Position numbers and translations under genes: made by a program. From Spirochaetales bacterium (lineage in GTDB: Bacteria > Spirochaetota > Spirochaetia > Sphaerochaetales > Sphaerochaetaceae), in NCBI GenBank assembly GCA_012519125.1, contig JAAYQY010000006.1, positions 1 through 6,720 of the forward strand: a stretch of 6,720 bases of DNA, written 5' to 3'. Shown one piece after another: positions 1 to 5,565 of the stretch. Position 1 is the first letter of the stretch; each line of letters begins with the position of its first letter. Below the pieces are notes generated by a model. That model saw only the letters and a list, made by a program, of their open reading frames with translations. It was not told where the DNA came from and ran no database searches.

Positions 1-13
1 CTAGAGAGAGTCT

Positions 14-31
14 ATACACACCACCGTGTAT
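14..31. repeat. Short inverted repeat in the asd upstream region
   Basis: ATACAC (14-19) and GTGTAT (26-31) are perfect inverted copies around a 6-nt spacer. The repeat lies just upstream of a candidate promoter at 42-70, so it could be an operator. It could equally be the weak 3' hairpin of a gene outside the window, but no T-run follows it. The arms are only 6 bp long, so chance is possible. Confidence 0.25.
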
Positions 32-41
32 TTGCTAGGAT

Positions 42-70
42 TTGTTGCACAAGGCTGTGTTCACTATGAT
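42..70 (+). promoter_or_regulatory. Candidate sigma-70 promoter upstream of asd (distal)
   Basis: TATGAT (65-70) matches the -10 consensus at five of six positions. TTGTTG (42-47) is a weak -35 at 17-bp spacing. Transcription from here would give a leader of about 135 nt, which includes an AT-rich stretch at about 80-125. I see no lysine riboswitch or other aptamer in this leader, although lysine-pathway genes are often controlled that way. The evidence is motif similarity only. Confidence 0.3.
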
Positions 71-131
71 GAAACTCAGTGTTAATATAATAACATTTTG
101 TTAAAAAATTCATTTATTTGTTACCAAACCC

Positions 132-160
132 TTGAAAAAGACCAATAAAAACGGTACCGT
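132..160 (+). promoter_or_regulatory. Candidate proximal promoter and 10-bp palindrome before asd
   Basis: TTGAAA (132-137) matches the -35 consensus at five of six positions. At exactly 17 bp it is followed by TACCGT (155-160), a poor -10 with only three matches. The -10 lies inside a perfect 10-bp palindrome, ACGGTACCGT (151-160), which could be a repressor half-site pair or a coincidence. A start near 167 would leave a 5' leader of about 45 nt. This is weaker at the -10 than the distal candidate, and the two may both be used. Confidence 0.3.
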
Positions 161-178
161 ACTCCTACCTTAGCTTAC

Positions 179-204
179 AGGAGCGGCAAAGTGCCGTTCA
201 GGAG
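179..204 (+). promoter_or_regulatory. Doubled Shine-Dalgarno with small hairpin before asd
   Basis: AGGAG occurs twice, at 179-183 and 200-204. The first is spaced 7 nt from a GTG at 191 and the second 7 nt from the ATG at 212, and the two starts are in the same frame. Between them, CGGCA (184-188) and TGCCG (192-196) pair around a 3-nt loop, and the stem can extend by one A-U and one G-U pair (182-198). The GTG lies at the loop edge of this hairpin and would be partly hidden, while the second AGGAG stays open. This favours the ATG at 212. Confidence 0.5.
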
Positions 205-211
205 AATCGTA

Positions 212-1231
212 ATGGACAAGAAAATCAAAGTTGCCGTAATGGGTGCTACTGGCGCAGTTGGCCAGGTGTTTATGTGGATGCTTGCGGATCACCCCTGGTT
301 CGAGTTGGCGTATGCCACAGCTTCTGCTTCCCGTGTCGGTTTGCAATATGCTTCCACGGTTCATTGGGTCATGCCCTTTGAGATGCCGAAGAGTGTACGC
401 GATGTAGAAGTCAAGGAGTTCAATATCGAGGCCATGAAGGAAGCTGGGGTAAAAATCGTATTCTCCGCTCTTCCTGCCGAAGTTGCCCGCGAAGCGGAAC
501 CCCAGCTCAGGGATAATGGACTGTATGTCTTCTCCAATGCTGCTTCCATGCGCTATGACAACAACGTCCCCATCCTGATTCCTGAGACCAACGTCGAACA
601 GCTCGACCTGATCAAAGACCAGGGATATCCCGAAAGTGGCTTTGTCGTCACCAATGCAAACTGCGTTACCACCGGCCTTGCCATGGCTCTTGCCCCACTT
701 CGCAAGTACGGGATCAAGAACATCGTCCTGCACAGCTATCAGAGTGTTAGTGGTGCAGGCTATCCCGGTCTCTCTTCCTTCGATATCACCGACAACTGCA
801 TCCCCTTCATCAAGGGTGAAGAAGAGAAGATTGAGAAGGAAATCAAGAAGATTCTCTCCATCGCTCCTGAAGTCTACTGCTACACGGTTCGTGTACCGGT
901 GATGTTCGGGCACCTCGAAGCTGTGTGGCTCGACCTTGAGCAGGACGTCGAGGTTGAGGACATCATCAATGATTGGAACACCTTCAAGGAAGTGAGCGAT
1001 TTGCCCTCAACCCCTGAACTGCCGGTTGAGTATGGTGCAGACAATACGTTCCCCCAGCCCAAGTATGCTTTCTGGGGCAAGCCGAGCGGAATGGTTGTCT
1101 ACACGGGAAGACTGAAGAAGAAGAACGGAAAGATTGGCTTCCTTCTTTTGGTCAACAATATCGTCAAAGGCGCTGCCGGTGGATCCATCCAGAACGCAGA
1201 AGCCGTCGTGAAGCGGTTCGGCCTCATCTAA
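212..1231 (+). CDS. asd: Aspartate-semialdehyde dehydrogenase (archaeal/fungal-type)
   Basis: This 339-aa cytosolic enzyme reduces L-aspartyl-4-phosphate to aspartate semialdehyde with NADPH. That is the branch point to lysine/diaminopimelate, threonine, methionine and isoleucine. Seen in the sequence: an N-terminal dinucleotide-binding motif GATGAVGQ (11-18); the catalytic cysteine C151 in NANCVTTGLA; the segment SVSGAGYPGL followed by DNCIPFIKGEEEKIEKE (about 179-210), typical of the archaeal/fungal branch rather than the E. coli-type enzyme; R227 and catalytic H234 in RVPVMFGHLEAV; and a C-terminal conserved NNIVKGAAGGSIQNAE (315-330). Length is normal and all catalytic residues are present. 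The ATG at 212 is chosen because family members begin just before the GATGAVG motif and AGGAG sits 7 nt upstream. A GTG at 191 would add seven residues (MPFRRIV) and also has an AGGAG. The gene is monocistronic, closed by the terminator at 1253-1287. In diaminopimelate users it is normally essential. Confidence 0.95.
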   Translation: MDKKIKVAVMGATGAVGQVFMWMLADHPWFELAYATASASRVGLQYASTVHWVMPFEMPKSVRDVEVKEFNIEAMKEAGVKIVFSALPAEVAREAEPQLRDNGLYVFSNAASMRYDNNVPILIPETNVEQLDLIKDQGYPESGFVVTNANCVTTGLAMALAPLRKYGIKNIVLHSYQSVSGAGYPGLSSFDITDNCIPFIKGEEEKIEKEIKKILSIAPEVYCYTVRVPVMFGHLEAVWLDLEQDVEVEDIINDWNTFKEVSDLPSTPELPVEYGADNTFPQPKYAFWGKPSGMVVYTGRLKKKNGKIGFLLLVNNIVKGAAGGSIQNAEAVVKRFGLI

Positions 1232-1252
1232 AACTGCCCATCATGCACTCCA

Positions 1253-1297
1253 AGGGCTTCCTTTCCCTGTCAGGGAGGGGAAGCCCTGTTTCGTTTC
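1253..1297 (+). terminator. Intrinsic terminator of asd
   Basis: AGGGCTTCC (1253-1261) pairs perfectly with GGAAGCCCT (1279-1287). The stem continues inward through two G-U pairs and TCCCT/AGGGA to a tiny loop near 1269-1271, giving about 16 pairs in all. A T-rich run, TGTTTCGTTT, follows (1287-1296). It starts 21 nt after the asd stop codon. The arms resemble those of the palindrome inside the U32 gene at 3428-3457. Confidence 0.85.
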
Positions 1298-1300
1298 TGG

Positions 1301-1329
1301 TTGCAAGCCGGCTCAGGTTTGCGTAGACT
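1301..1329 (+). promoter_or_regulatory. Probable sigma-70 promoter of the NUDIX gene
   Basis: TTGCAA (1301-1306) and TAGACT (1324-1329) are spaced exactly 17 bp apart, each with four of six consensus matches. The promoter starts right after the asd terminator. The expected transcription start near 1336 gives a leader of only about 14 nt that just holds the Shine-Dalgarno AGAGGAG (1338-1344). Confidence 0.55.
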
Positions 1330-1349
1330 GCAGTGACAGAGGAGCTCAT

Positions 1350-1859
1350 ATGGCAGAATACTGGGATTTGTACGACACCAACCGAAAGCCGTTGGGAAGA
1401 ACACACCTCAGGGGCCTTCCCTTGGAAAAGGAAACCTATCATGTGGTGGTTTCGGTTTGGACGGTGAATCAGGAGAACAAACTTCTGGTCACGTTGCGGT
1501 CTGCAGAAAAGGACCTGTATCCAAACCTCTGGGAAAATACCTCCGGCTCGGTAATCAGTGGTGAGACCAGCCGCGATGCTGCTTTGCGAGAGCTGAAAGA
1601 GGAAACTGGCATTGAAGCCAGCGAAGAGGAGATGCGGTTTCTCGGTACTGCAAGAAAAGCTTCCTCATTTGTGGATATCTATCTGGTGAAGAAAAACCTT
1701 GAAAGTGATGCCATCACGCTTCAGGAGGGTGAAACCACAGCCTTTCGTTGGGTATCACTCGAACAGCTTGAGAAAATGAACCAGGAAGGCAGGCTTGCCT
1801 TCCCGGTGGCTTTTCGCTTCGAACAGTTTCGTTCAGTCTTCAAGGAATTTCTTGATTAG
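1350..1859 (+). CDS. NUDIX hydrolase, isopentenyl-diphosphate-isomerase-like subgroup
   Basis: This is a 169-aa soluble NUDIX protein. The complete NUDIX box GX5EX7REUXEEXGU is present: G66, E72, R80-E81, E84-E85, G87 and I88, so the metal-binding glutamates needed to cleave a nucleoside diphosphate linked to another moiety are intact. The N-terminus (YWDLYDTNRKPLGRTHLRG, about residues 4-22) followed by YHVVVSVWTVN is typical of the IDI-like/YfcD-type NUDIX group. Such proteins have a NUDIX fold, but their substrates are mostly unknown, so sanitising oxidised or non-canonical nucleotides is only a guess. True isopentenyl-diphosphate isomerase activity is not supported by anything here beyond fold similarity. 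The start has a strong AGAGGAG 5 nt upstream. The gene has its own promoter and terminator-isolated context, and its stop codon overlaps that of the convergent U32 gene, leaving no room for a dedicated terminator. Confidence 0.9.
   Translation: MAEYWDLYDTNRKPLGRTHLRGLPLEKETYHVVVSVWTVNQENKLLVTLRSAEKDLYPNLWENTSGSVISGETSRDAALRELKEETGIEASEEEMRFLGTARKASSFVDIYLVKKNLESDAITLQEGETTAFRWVSLEQLEKMNQEGRLAFPVAFRFEQFRSVFKEFLD
1784..1803 (-). terminator. Hairpin in the NUDIX coding region, possible terminator of the U32 operon
   Basis: GGAAGGCA (1784-1791) and TGCCTTCC (1796-1803) form a perfect 8-bp stem with a 4-nt loop. Read on the minus strand it lies about 52 nt past the U32 stop codon and is followed by TGGTTCATTTTCTC, a moderately T-rich run. 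It could therefore end the symporter-U32 transcript inside the antisense of the NUDIX gene. The T-run is imperfect, and the hairpin may simply be a coding coincidence. Confidence 0.4.
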
Positions 1860-4081
1860 GCGTTTACAACCGTCGTGATACAATCCTCAACAATGACATG
1901 ATAGCGACTCTTGTCTCCTTTCACATACCACGAACCACGATGGGGACACCCTTCACAGCTCAGAAGCAAGGAGTCGTGACGGAAACAGGAGCGGCTGATG
2001 AACAGGGGAGGATGGAACTCCTCCTCCACAATGGTTGGCTCAAACGGCCAGGAGGCAAAATTGCCTTCCCTACGTTCCATCCAAAGATATCCCCCCACCA
2101 GATTGAGACCAAGGGAGAGCGCAAGTTGCGCCGCCTGATGGTTCGCAAGGTAGAGATAGATATCAAAGAAACAGGCCAGAGCCCGGCTTCGGAAGAATTC
2201 CACTTGTCCCAGGTTGTTGAGCCCGAATCGTACTGAACCCAAGACTCCCTGGGCTTCAAGATGGCTAGTGATTGCTTCCAATTGGGTGAAAAAGGCTTGC
2301 TCGTCGAACATGACCGGGCTGAGCGGCAGATACAACAGCGATTCGCTGGCAAATAGAAGATCTCTTGCAGGTAGGCCCTGTTCGAGTCTGGAAAGCAGCA
2401 GCTTGAGGTCGAGGTAGGGAAGAAAGTCCTGGGTTGTCAGCAGTTTGCGTGCAGGCAGTCCTTCCAAAATCACCTTTTCTACCATCTCGGTTTGCAGGTT
2501 GTTCTCTCCCAAAGCCCTTGCAAGACTCTTGTCCAACTGTTCGTACCAGCTTCTGCGGATGGCTTTCAGTACGGAGAGAGGAAGGAAGAGCTCCTCCAAC
2601 GGCAATGAGGTATGGTTTTGCACAGTGAGCTCACCCAAGGCAAAATAGGATGTGTCGCTTTGACTGAAGATGGAACGCAGGTTCTCGATGACATCCTGCG
2701 TTTTCTTTGCTTTGCTGACCACGAGGGGGAACGTGGCGTGCTCATCATGTGCACTGATGCTGATGGTTTCATCTGTCAGCGTGATTTCCATAGGAAGCGG
2801 ATGCTTGCTTGTTGGGAGGTTTTCATTGAGCAAGGCAGGGTTTTGGTCGTGACGACTGACCAGAAAGAGAAACTCCCCGGCATGGGGAAGCGCACCCGAA
2901 GGAAGGGGAATCTCCACAGTCTGGGAAGCATATGCATGGGTGACGCTTCTGTGCGCCTCGTCAAAGAGGGATGAGATGCCGAATTTCACCGTGCCCACCG
3001 GTTCAGAGGTATCCTTGGTGAAGAACATGATGCCATCACGGAGCGATACATCACGTTCCAAGTTGACGATGACCCTGCCTTGACGTACCAACAGAATGGT
3101 TCCGGCCTTTACCCCACGATGGCCGGGGTAGCTCGTACTTCCAAGGGTAGGTGTTTTTCGGACGGTGAAATCCTGTTTCTCGCGACCATATGAGGCGAGC
3201 CATCCTCCGGTCTGTCTGCGTGAGAAGACGACAGAAAGGGCCTCGTCAAGCTCCTCATGCTCTTCCCGGCCTTCCAGGATTGCACGATAGTAGCGGCTCG
3301 CCAGAGCTGTGTACGCAGGACTTTTCATTCTGCCCTCAACCTTCAGGCTCTCAATACCCATCGCTTCAAGCTCTTGTGCCACAATTCCTGCTTTCAGGTC
3401 ACTCATGGAGAAGAACCACCCTTCCTTGCTTCCCCTTCCCAATGGAGAAAGGGAAGCCGGGACAGAGGGATCGGAAGAGACGGTGAAATAGTTTCGGCAG
3501 ATCTGGGCACAGGCTCCGCAATTGGCACTTCGTCCACAGAGCTGTTCGCTGGCAGTGCACAGACCGCTGAAGCTGTAGCAGAGTGCCCCATGGATGAATA
3601 CCTTCAGCTGGATGTCAGGACAGGCTGTGCGTATTCGTCTGATCTCCTCAATGGTGAGCTCGCGGGCAAGTACCACGCGTTCGAAGCCCAGCCTCTCAAG
3701 CTCTTTCACCCCTTCGATGGTATGGACGGCAAGCTGGGTGCTTCCGTGCAGTTTCAGGTTGGGGAACTGTTGCCTGATGAGGTTGACCAGGCCAAGATCC
3801 TGGACGATGACGCCATCACACCCGATGAAGTCAATCTGATGGAGCAGTCTGGAAAGGTCTTCCCACTGATCATCAGAGACCAGTGTGTTCACAGTCACAT
3901 AGATGCGCTTATTCTGTTCCAAGGCAACGCGTCTCAGCTTTGCCAGATCCTCAAACGTAAAATTTGTCGCCCCTTTTCGGGCTGAGAAGTTTTTCATGCC
4001 TAGGTATACGGCATCGGCACCTTCTGAGAAGGCGACGAGTGCTGCTTGCAGTGATCCTGCGGGAAGTGCGAGTTCTGTCAT
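1856..4081 (-). CDS. U32-family protein (peptidase U32 / RlhA-like, with DUF3656-type region)
   Basis: This 741-aa protein has the N-terminal U32 barrel: LALPAGSLQAALVAFSEGADAVYLG at the start, STQLAVHT (114-121) and VVLARELTIEEI (136-147). The U32 signature HGALCYSFSGLC holds C168 and C175, followed by C182, C188, C191 and C195, then SLKVEGRMKSPAY (245-257). FSRRQTGGWL (286-295) and GHRGVKAGTILLV (320-332) match the start of the DUF3656-type region of large U32 proteins such as E. coli RlhA. A second barrel-like half follows and ends in a cysteine tail (C699, C709-x2-C712, C734). Characterised relatives are mainly iron-sulfur RNA or quinone hydroxylation factors (RlhA, TrhP, UbiU/V); the 'peptidase' name is historical. 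RNA hydroxylation is the best guess, not proven. The ATG at 4081 is chosen because family homology begins there; the reading frame stays open to 4219 without family-like sequence. Its ribosome site is weak (AGGG, 2 nt away), which suggests coupling to the symporter gene 31 nt upstream. Confidence 0.85.
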   Translation of the reverse strand: MTELALPAGSLQAALVAFSEGADAVYLGMKNFSARKGATNFTFEDLAKLRRVALEQNKRIYVTVNTLVSDDQWEDLSRLLHQIDFIGCDGVIVQDLGLVNLIRQQFPNLKLHGSTQLAVHTIEGVKELERLGFERVVLARELTIEEIRRIRTACPDIQLKVFIHGALCYSFSGLCTASEQLCGRSANCGACAQICRNYFTVSSDPSVPASLSPLGRGSKEGWFFSMSDLKAGIVAQELEAMGIESLKVEGRMKSPAYTALASRYYRAILEGREEHEELDEALSVVFSRRQTGGWLASYGREKQDFTVRKTPTLGSTSYPGHRGVKAGTILLVRQGRVIVNLERDVSLRDGIMFFTKDTSEPVGTVKFGISSLFDEAHRSVTHAYASQTVEIPLPSGALPHAGEFLFLVSRHDQNPALLNENLPTSKHPLPMEITLTDETISISAHDEHATFPLVVSKAKKTQDVIENLRSIFSQSDTSYFALGELTVQNHTSLPLEELFLPLSVLKAIRRSWYEQLDKSLARALGENNLQTEMVEKVILEGLPARKLLTTQDFLPYLDLKLLLSRLEQGLPARDLLFASESLLYLPLSPVMFDEQAFFTQLEAITSHLEAQGVLGSVRFGLNNLGQVEFFRSRALACFFDIYLYLANHQAAQLALSLGLNLVGGYLWMERREGNFASWPFEPTIVEEEFHPPLFISRSCFRHDSLLLSCEGCPHRGSWYVKGDKSRYHVIVEDCITTVVNA
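3428..3457 (-). repeat. REP-like palindrome carried in frame in the U32 gene
   Basis: GCTTCCCCTTCCC (3428-3440) and GAGAAAGGGAAGC (3445-3457) form a 13-pair stem with a 4-nt loop. In the U32 mRNA both imperfect pairs are G-U, so all 13 positions pair. It encodes residues 209-218 (ASLSPLGRGS), a low-complexity linker just after the cysteine cluster. Short palindromes read as SPLGRG-type peptides are a known kind of mobile or REP-like insertion in other bacteria. That this is one is an inference. Confidence 0.45.
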
Positions 4082-4112
4082 GGCCCTAGGGTAGTGGTCC
4101 ACCCCTTCAGTG

Positions 4113-5462
4113 TCAATCACGCTGACGACGTTGGTGCAAAGCCTCGACAATCTGGCGATGTCTCTCCTCAGTAAGGGGATAGAACAGGATGGGAATGATA
4201 CCCAAGAGACTGGCGGCAAAGGGAAGCAGGGTGGTCAGGGTATGGATGCCGGCAAGGGTGGTGGCTGTCTGGACTGCATTCGGCTGGTAGCCGATCAACG
4301 CAAGGGTGGCTGCAATGGTGATGGAGGTCACCGCTGCGGTGAGCTTGGCCAGGAAGGTCTGGCTGGAGAAAATGGTGCCTTCATTGCGTCTGCCGCTGGC
4401 CAGTTCCCCATACTCGATGGTATCCGCAATCATGGCTGTCTGGATCACCTGTGGGCTTGCCATGCCGATGGAACTGATGCAGTTGAAGAAGAGCAGCAGG
4501 CCAAAATTGTCCCAGCCGACGAAAAAGAATCCCAGGCTTCCGAGGGCGTAGATTGCATAATAGACGATACAGGCCCGCTTTTTCCCCAATTTCCTGGTAA
4601 GCAAAGGGACCGTAGCGATGCCCAGGAGAATGAAGGGGATGTTTATGCCTGCGAGCAGGGTATAGAGTAGCTCATTGCTGAGGTTGTACTTAGCATAGTA
4701 GATGAGCATGCTCAACTTTCCTGTCTGCCCGATACCGGTGAAGAAGCCGCTGAGAATCACCAAAAGCAGAGGCTTGTTGGAAAGAAAAATCTTCGGGATA
4801 TCAGAAAAGGTTGGCTTTGCCCCCATTTTTGCCACCACCCGCTCCTTCACCGCGAGGAACGCGATGAGAAAGCAGAGCACAGTAAGCAGGGAGTACACAA
4901 GGCTGGTCATCTGGTATCCCCGCTCTGGCTTCCCTTCCACACTGAAGAGCAGGATCAAGGGCTGGGTAGCCAAGGTTGCCAAGGCAACTGCGACCGTTGC
5001 CATGAATCGGGGATAGACCACCACGCTGGAACGGACTTTGGTATCTTCGCTGATGGTGCTGCTCATCGCCCAGAAGGGGACGTCGCTGGCTGTGTAGATC
5101 ATGCCGAAGCAGATGTAGGTGACCGCAGCCCAGACAACCTTGCCGCTGTGGCTGAATGAGGGAGCACTGAAAGATGCCACAGCGAAGGGCAGGAAGAGAA
5201 TCGGGGTGAACAACAGGTAGGGGCGGAACTTCCCCCACCGTGTGTGGGTCCTGTCAGCGAGCATGCCCATTAACGGATCATTGATCGCATCCCACATCCT
5301 GGCTACCAAGAGGATGGTTCCGGCGGCAGCCGGAAGGATGCCGAAGATGTCTGTATAGAAGAACAGGAGGAAATTGGCCATGAGGTTGTAGAGCATGTTC
5401 TGGCCGAAGCATCCGAAGCCGTAGGCCATCTTCTCCTGGGTGCGAACCGTTTGCTGTTCCAT
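4113..5462 (-). CDS. GPH-family sugar:cation symporter (MelB-like MFS transporter)
   Basis: This 449-aa inner-membrane protein has about 12 hydrophobic segments, normal for the glycoside-pentoside-hexuronide:cation symporter family. Signatures: YGFGCFGQN (14-22); RMWDAINDPLMGMLADRT (55-72) with RWGKFRPYLL after it; SDVPFWAMSSTISED (126-140); YPRF (150-153); and MIADTIEYGELASGRRNEG (344-362). D58 and D62 correspond to the MelB cation-site aspartates D55 and D59, and D127 to sugar-binding D124. The MelB sugar-site D19 is replaced by N22, so melibiose is an unlikely substrate; the real sugar is unknown. No glycosidase or sugar kinase is in view to suggest one. The ATG at 5462 gives the usual family N-terminus (EKMAYGFG preceded by a short polar stretch) but has no clear Shine-Dalgarno. 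An ATG at 5429 (M12) has AGGAG 3 nt upstream and is the alternative. The reading frame stays open to 5624 without family-like sequence. It is followed 31 nt later by the U32 gene. Confidence 0.9.
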   Translation of the reverse strand: MEQQTVRTQEKMAYGFGCFGQNMLYNLMANFLLFFYTDIFGILPAAAGTILLVARMWDAINDPLMGMLADRTHTRWGKFRPYLLFTPILFLPFAVASFSAPSFSHSGKVVWAAVTYICFGMIYTASDVPFWAMSSTISEDTKVRSSVVVYPRFMATVAVALATLATQPLILLFSVEGKPERGYQMTSLVYSLLTVLCFLIAFLAVKERVVAKMGAKPTFSDIPKIFLSNKPLLLVILSGFFTGIGQTGKLSMLIYYAKYNLSNELLYTLLAGINIPFILLGIATVPLLTRKLGKKRACIVYYAIYALGSLGFFFVGWDNFGLLLFFNCISSIGMASPQVIQTAMIADTIEYGELASGRRNEGTIFSSQTFLAKLTAAVTSITIAATLALIGYQPNAVQTATTLAGIHTLTTLLPFAASLLGIIPILFYPLTEERHRQIVEALHQRRQRD

Positions 5463-5469
5463 GGGTGAA

Positions 5470-5497
5470 AGTCTAGCACAAGCAGGTGCACAAGCAA
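5470..5497 (-). promoter_or_regulatory. Candidate promoter of the symporter-U32 operon
   Basis: On the minus strand TTGCTT (5497-5492) and TAGACT (5475-5470) are spaced 16 bp apart. The same TAGACT -10 is proposed for the NUDIX gene. Initiation about 7 nt past it would fall at or next to the ATG at 5462, giving a leaderless message, or a leader of about 34 nt if translation starts at 5429. The match is modest. Confidence 0.35.
5476..5496. repeat. 9-bp direct repeat in the divergent promoter region
   Basis: GCACAAGCA occurs at 5476-5484 and again at 5488-5496, a 12-bp period close to one helical turn. The pair covers the spacer of the candidate symporter promoter. This is a plausible tandem regulator-binding site, but there are only two copies and no regulator with a DNA-binding domain is encoded in the window. 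Confidence 0.4.
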
Positions 5498-5514
5498 GAG
5501 CGAAGGGTGTGCCC

Positions 5515-5544
5515 TTGTCCATTCCTATTCCGAGATAGTATACT
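5515..5544 (+). promoter_or_regulatory. Probable promoter of the cNMP-binding protein gene
   Basis: TTGTCC (5515-5520) and TATACT (5539-5544) are spaced 18 bp apart; the -10 matches at five of six positions. The expected start near 5551 leaves a leader of about 15 nt that begins with the Shine-Dalgarno TAAGGAGG (5552-5559). This short-leader arrangement matches that of the NUDIX gene. Confidence 0.55.
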
Positions 5545-5552
5545 TTTACTAT
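5535..5552. repeat. Inverted repeat overlapping the -10 and start site
   Basis: ATAGTA (5535-5540) and TACTAT (5547-5552) are perfect inverted copies with a 6-nt spacer. The first arm overlaps the 8-bp palindrome AGTATACT (5537-5544), which contains the -10. The position over the -10 and start site suits a repressor operator. AT-rich 6-mers pair easily by chance, so this is tentative. Confidence 0.3.
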
Positions 5553-5565
5553 AAGGAGGCTGCCC

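Noticed and set aside
1..211. Lysine riboswitch or other leader aptamer upstream of asd
   Set aside because: I found no set of conserved stems or a terminator/antiterminator pair in the AT-rich leader.
170..913. Open frame of 247 codons on the minus strand opposite asd
   Set aside because: It mirrors the codon structure of a clear asd gene, extends into the asd leader, and has no family motifs.
3257..3985. Open frame of 242 codons on the plus strand inside the U32 gene
   Set aside because: It is antisense to a well-conserved U32 coding region, its translation resembles no protein family I know, and it lacks a convincing ribosome site.
4082..4219. N-terminal extension of the U32 protein by 46 residues
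   Set aside because: The extra segment overlaps the symporter gene by about 100 nt and shows no family-like sequence; the conserved U32 start is at 4081.
4110..4670. Glycine-rich open frame of 186 codons on the plus strand opposite the symporter
   Set aside because: The low-complexity composition is what antisense of membrane-helix codons gives; no ribosome site or recognisable domain.
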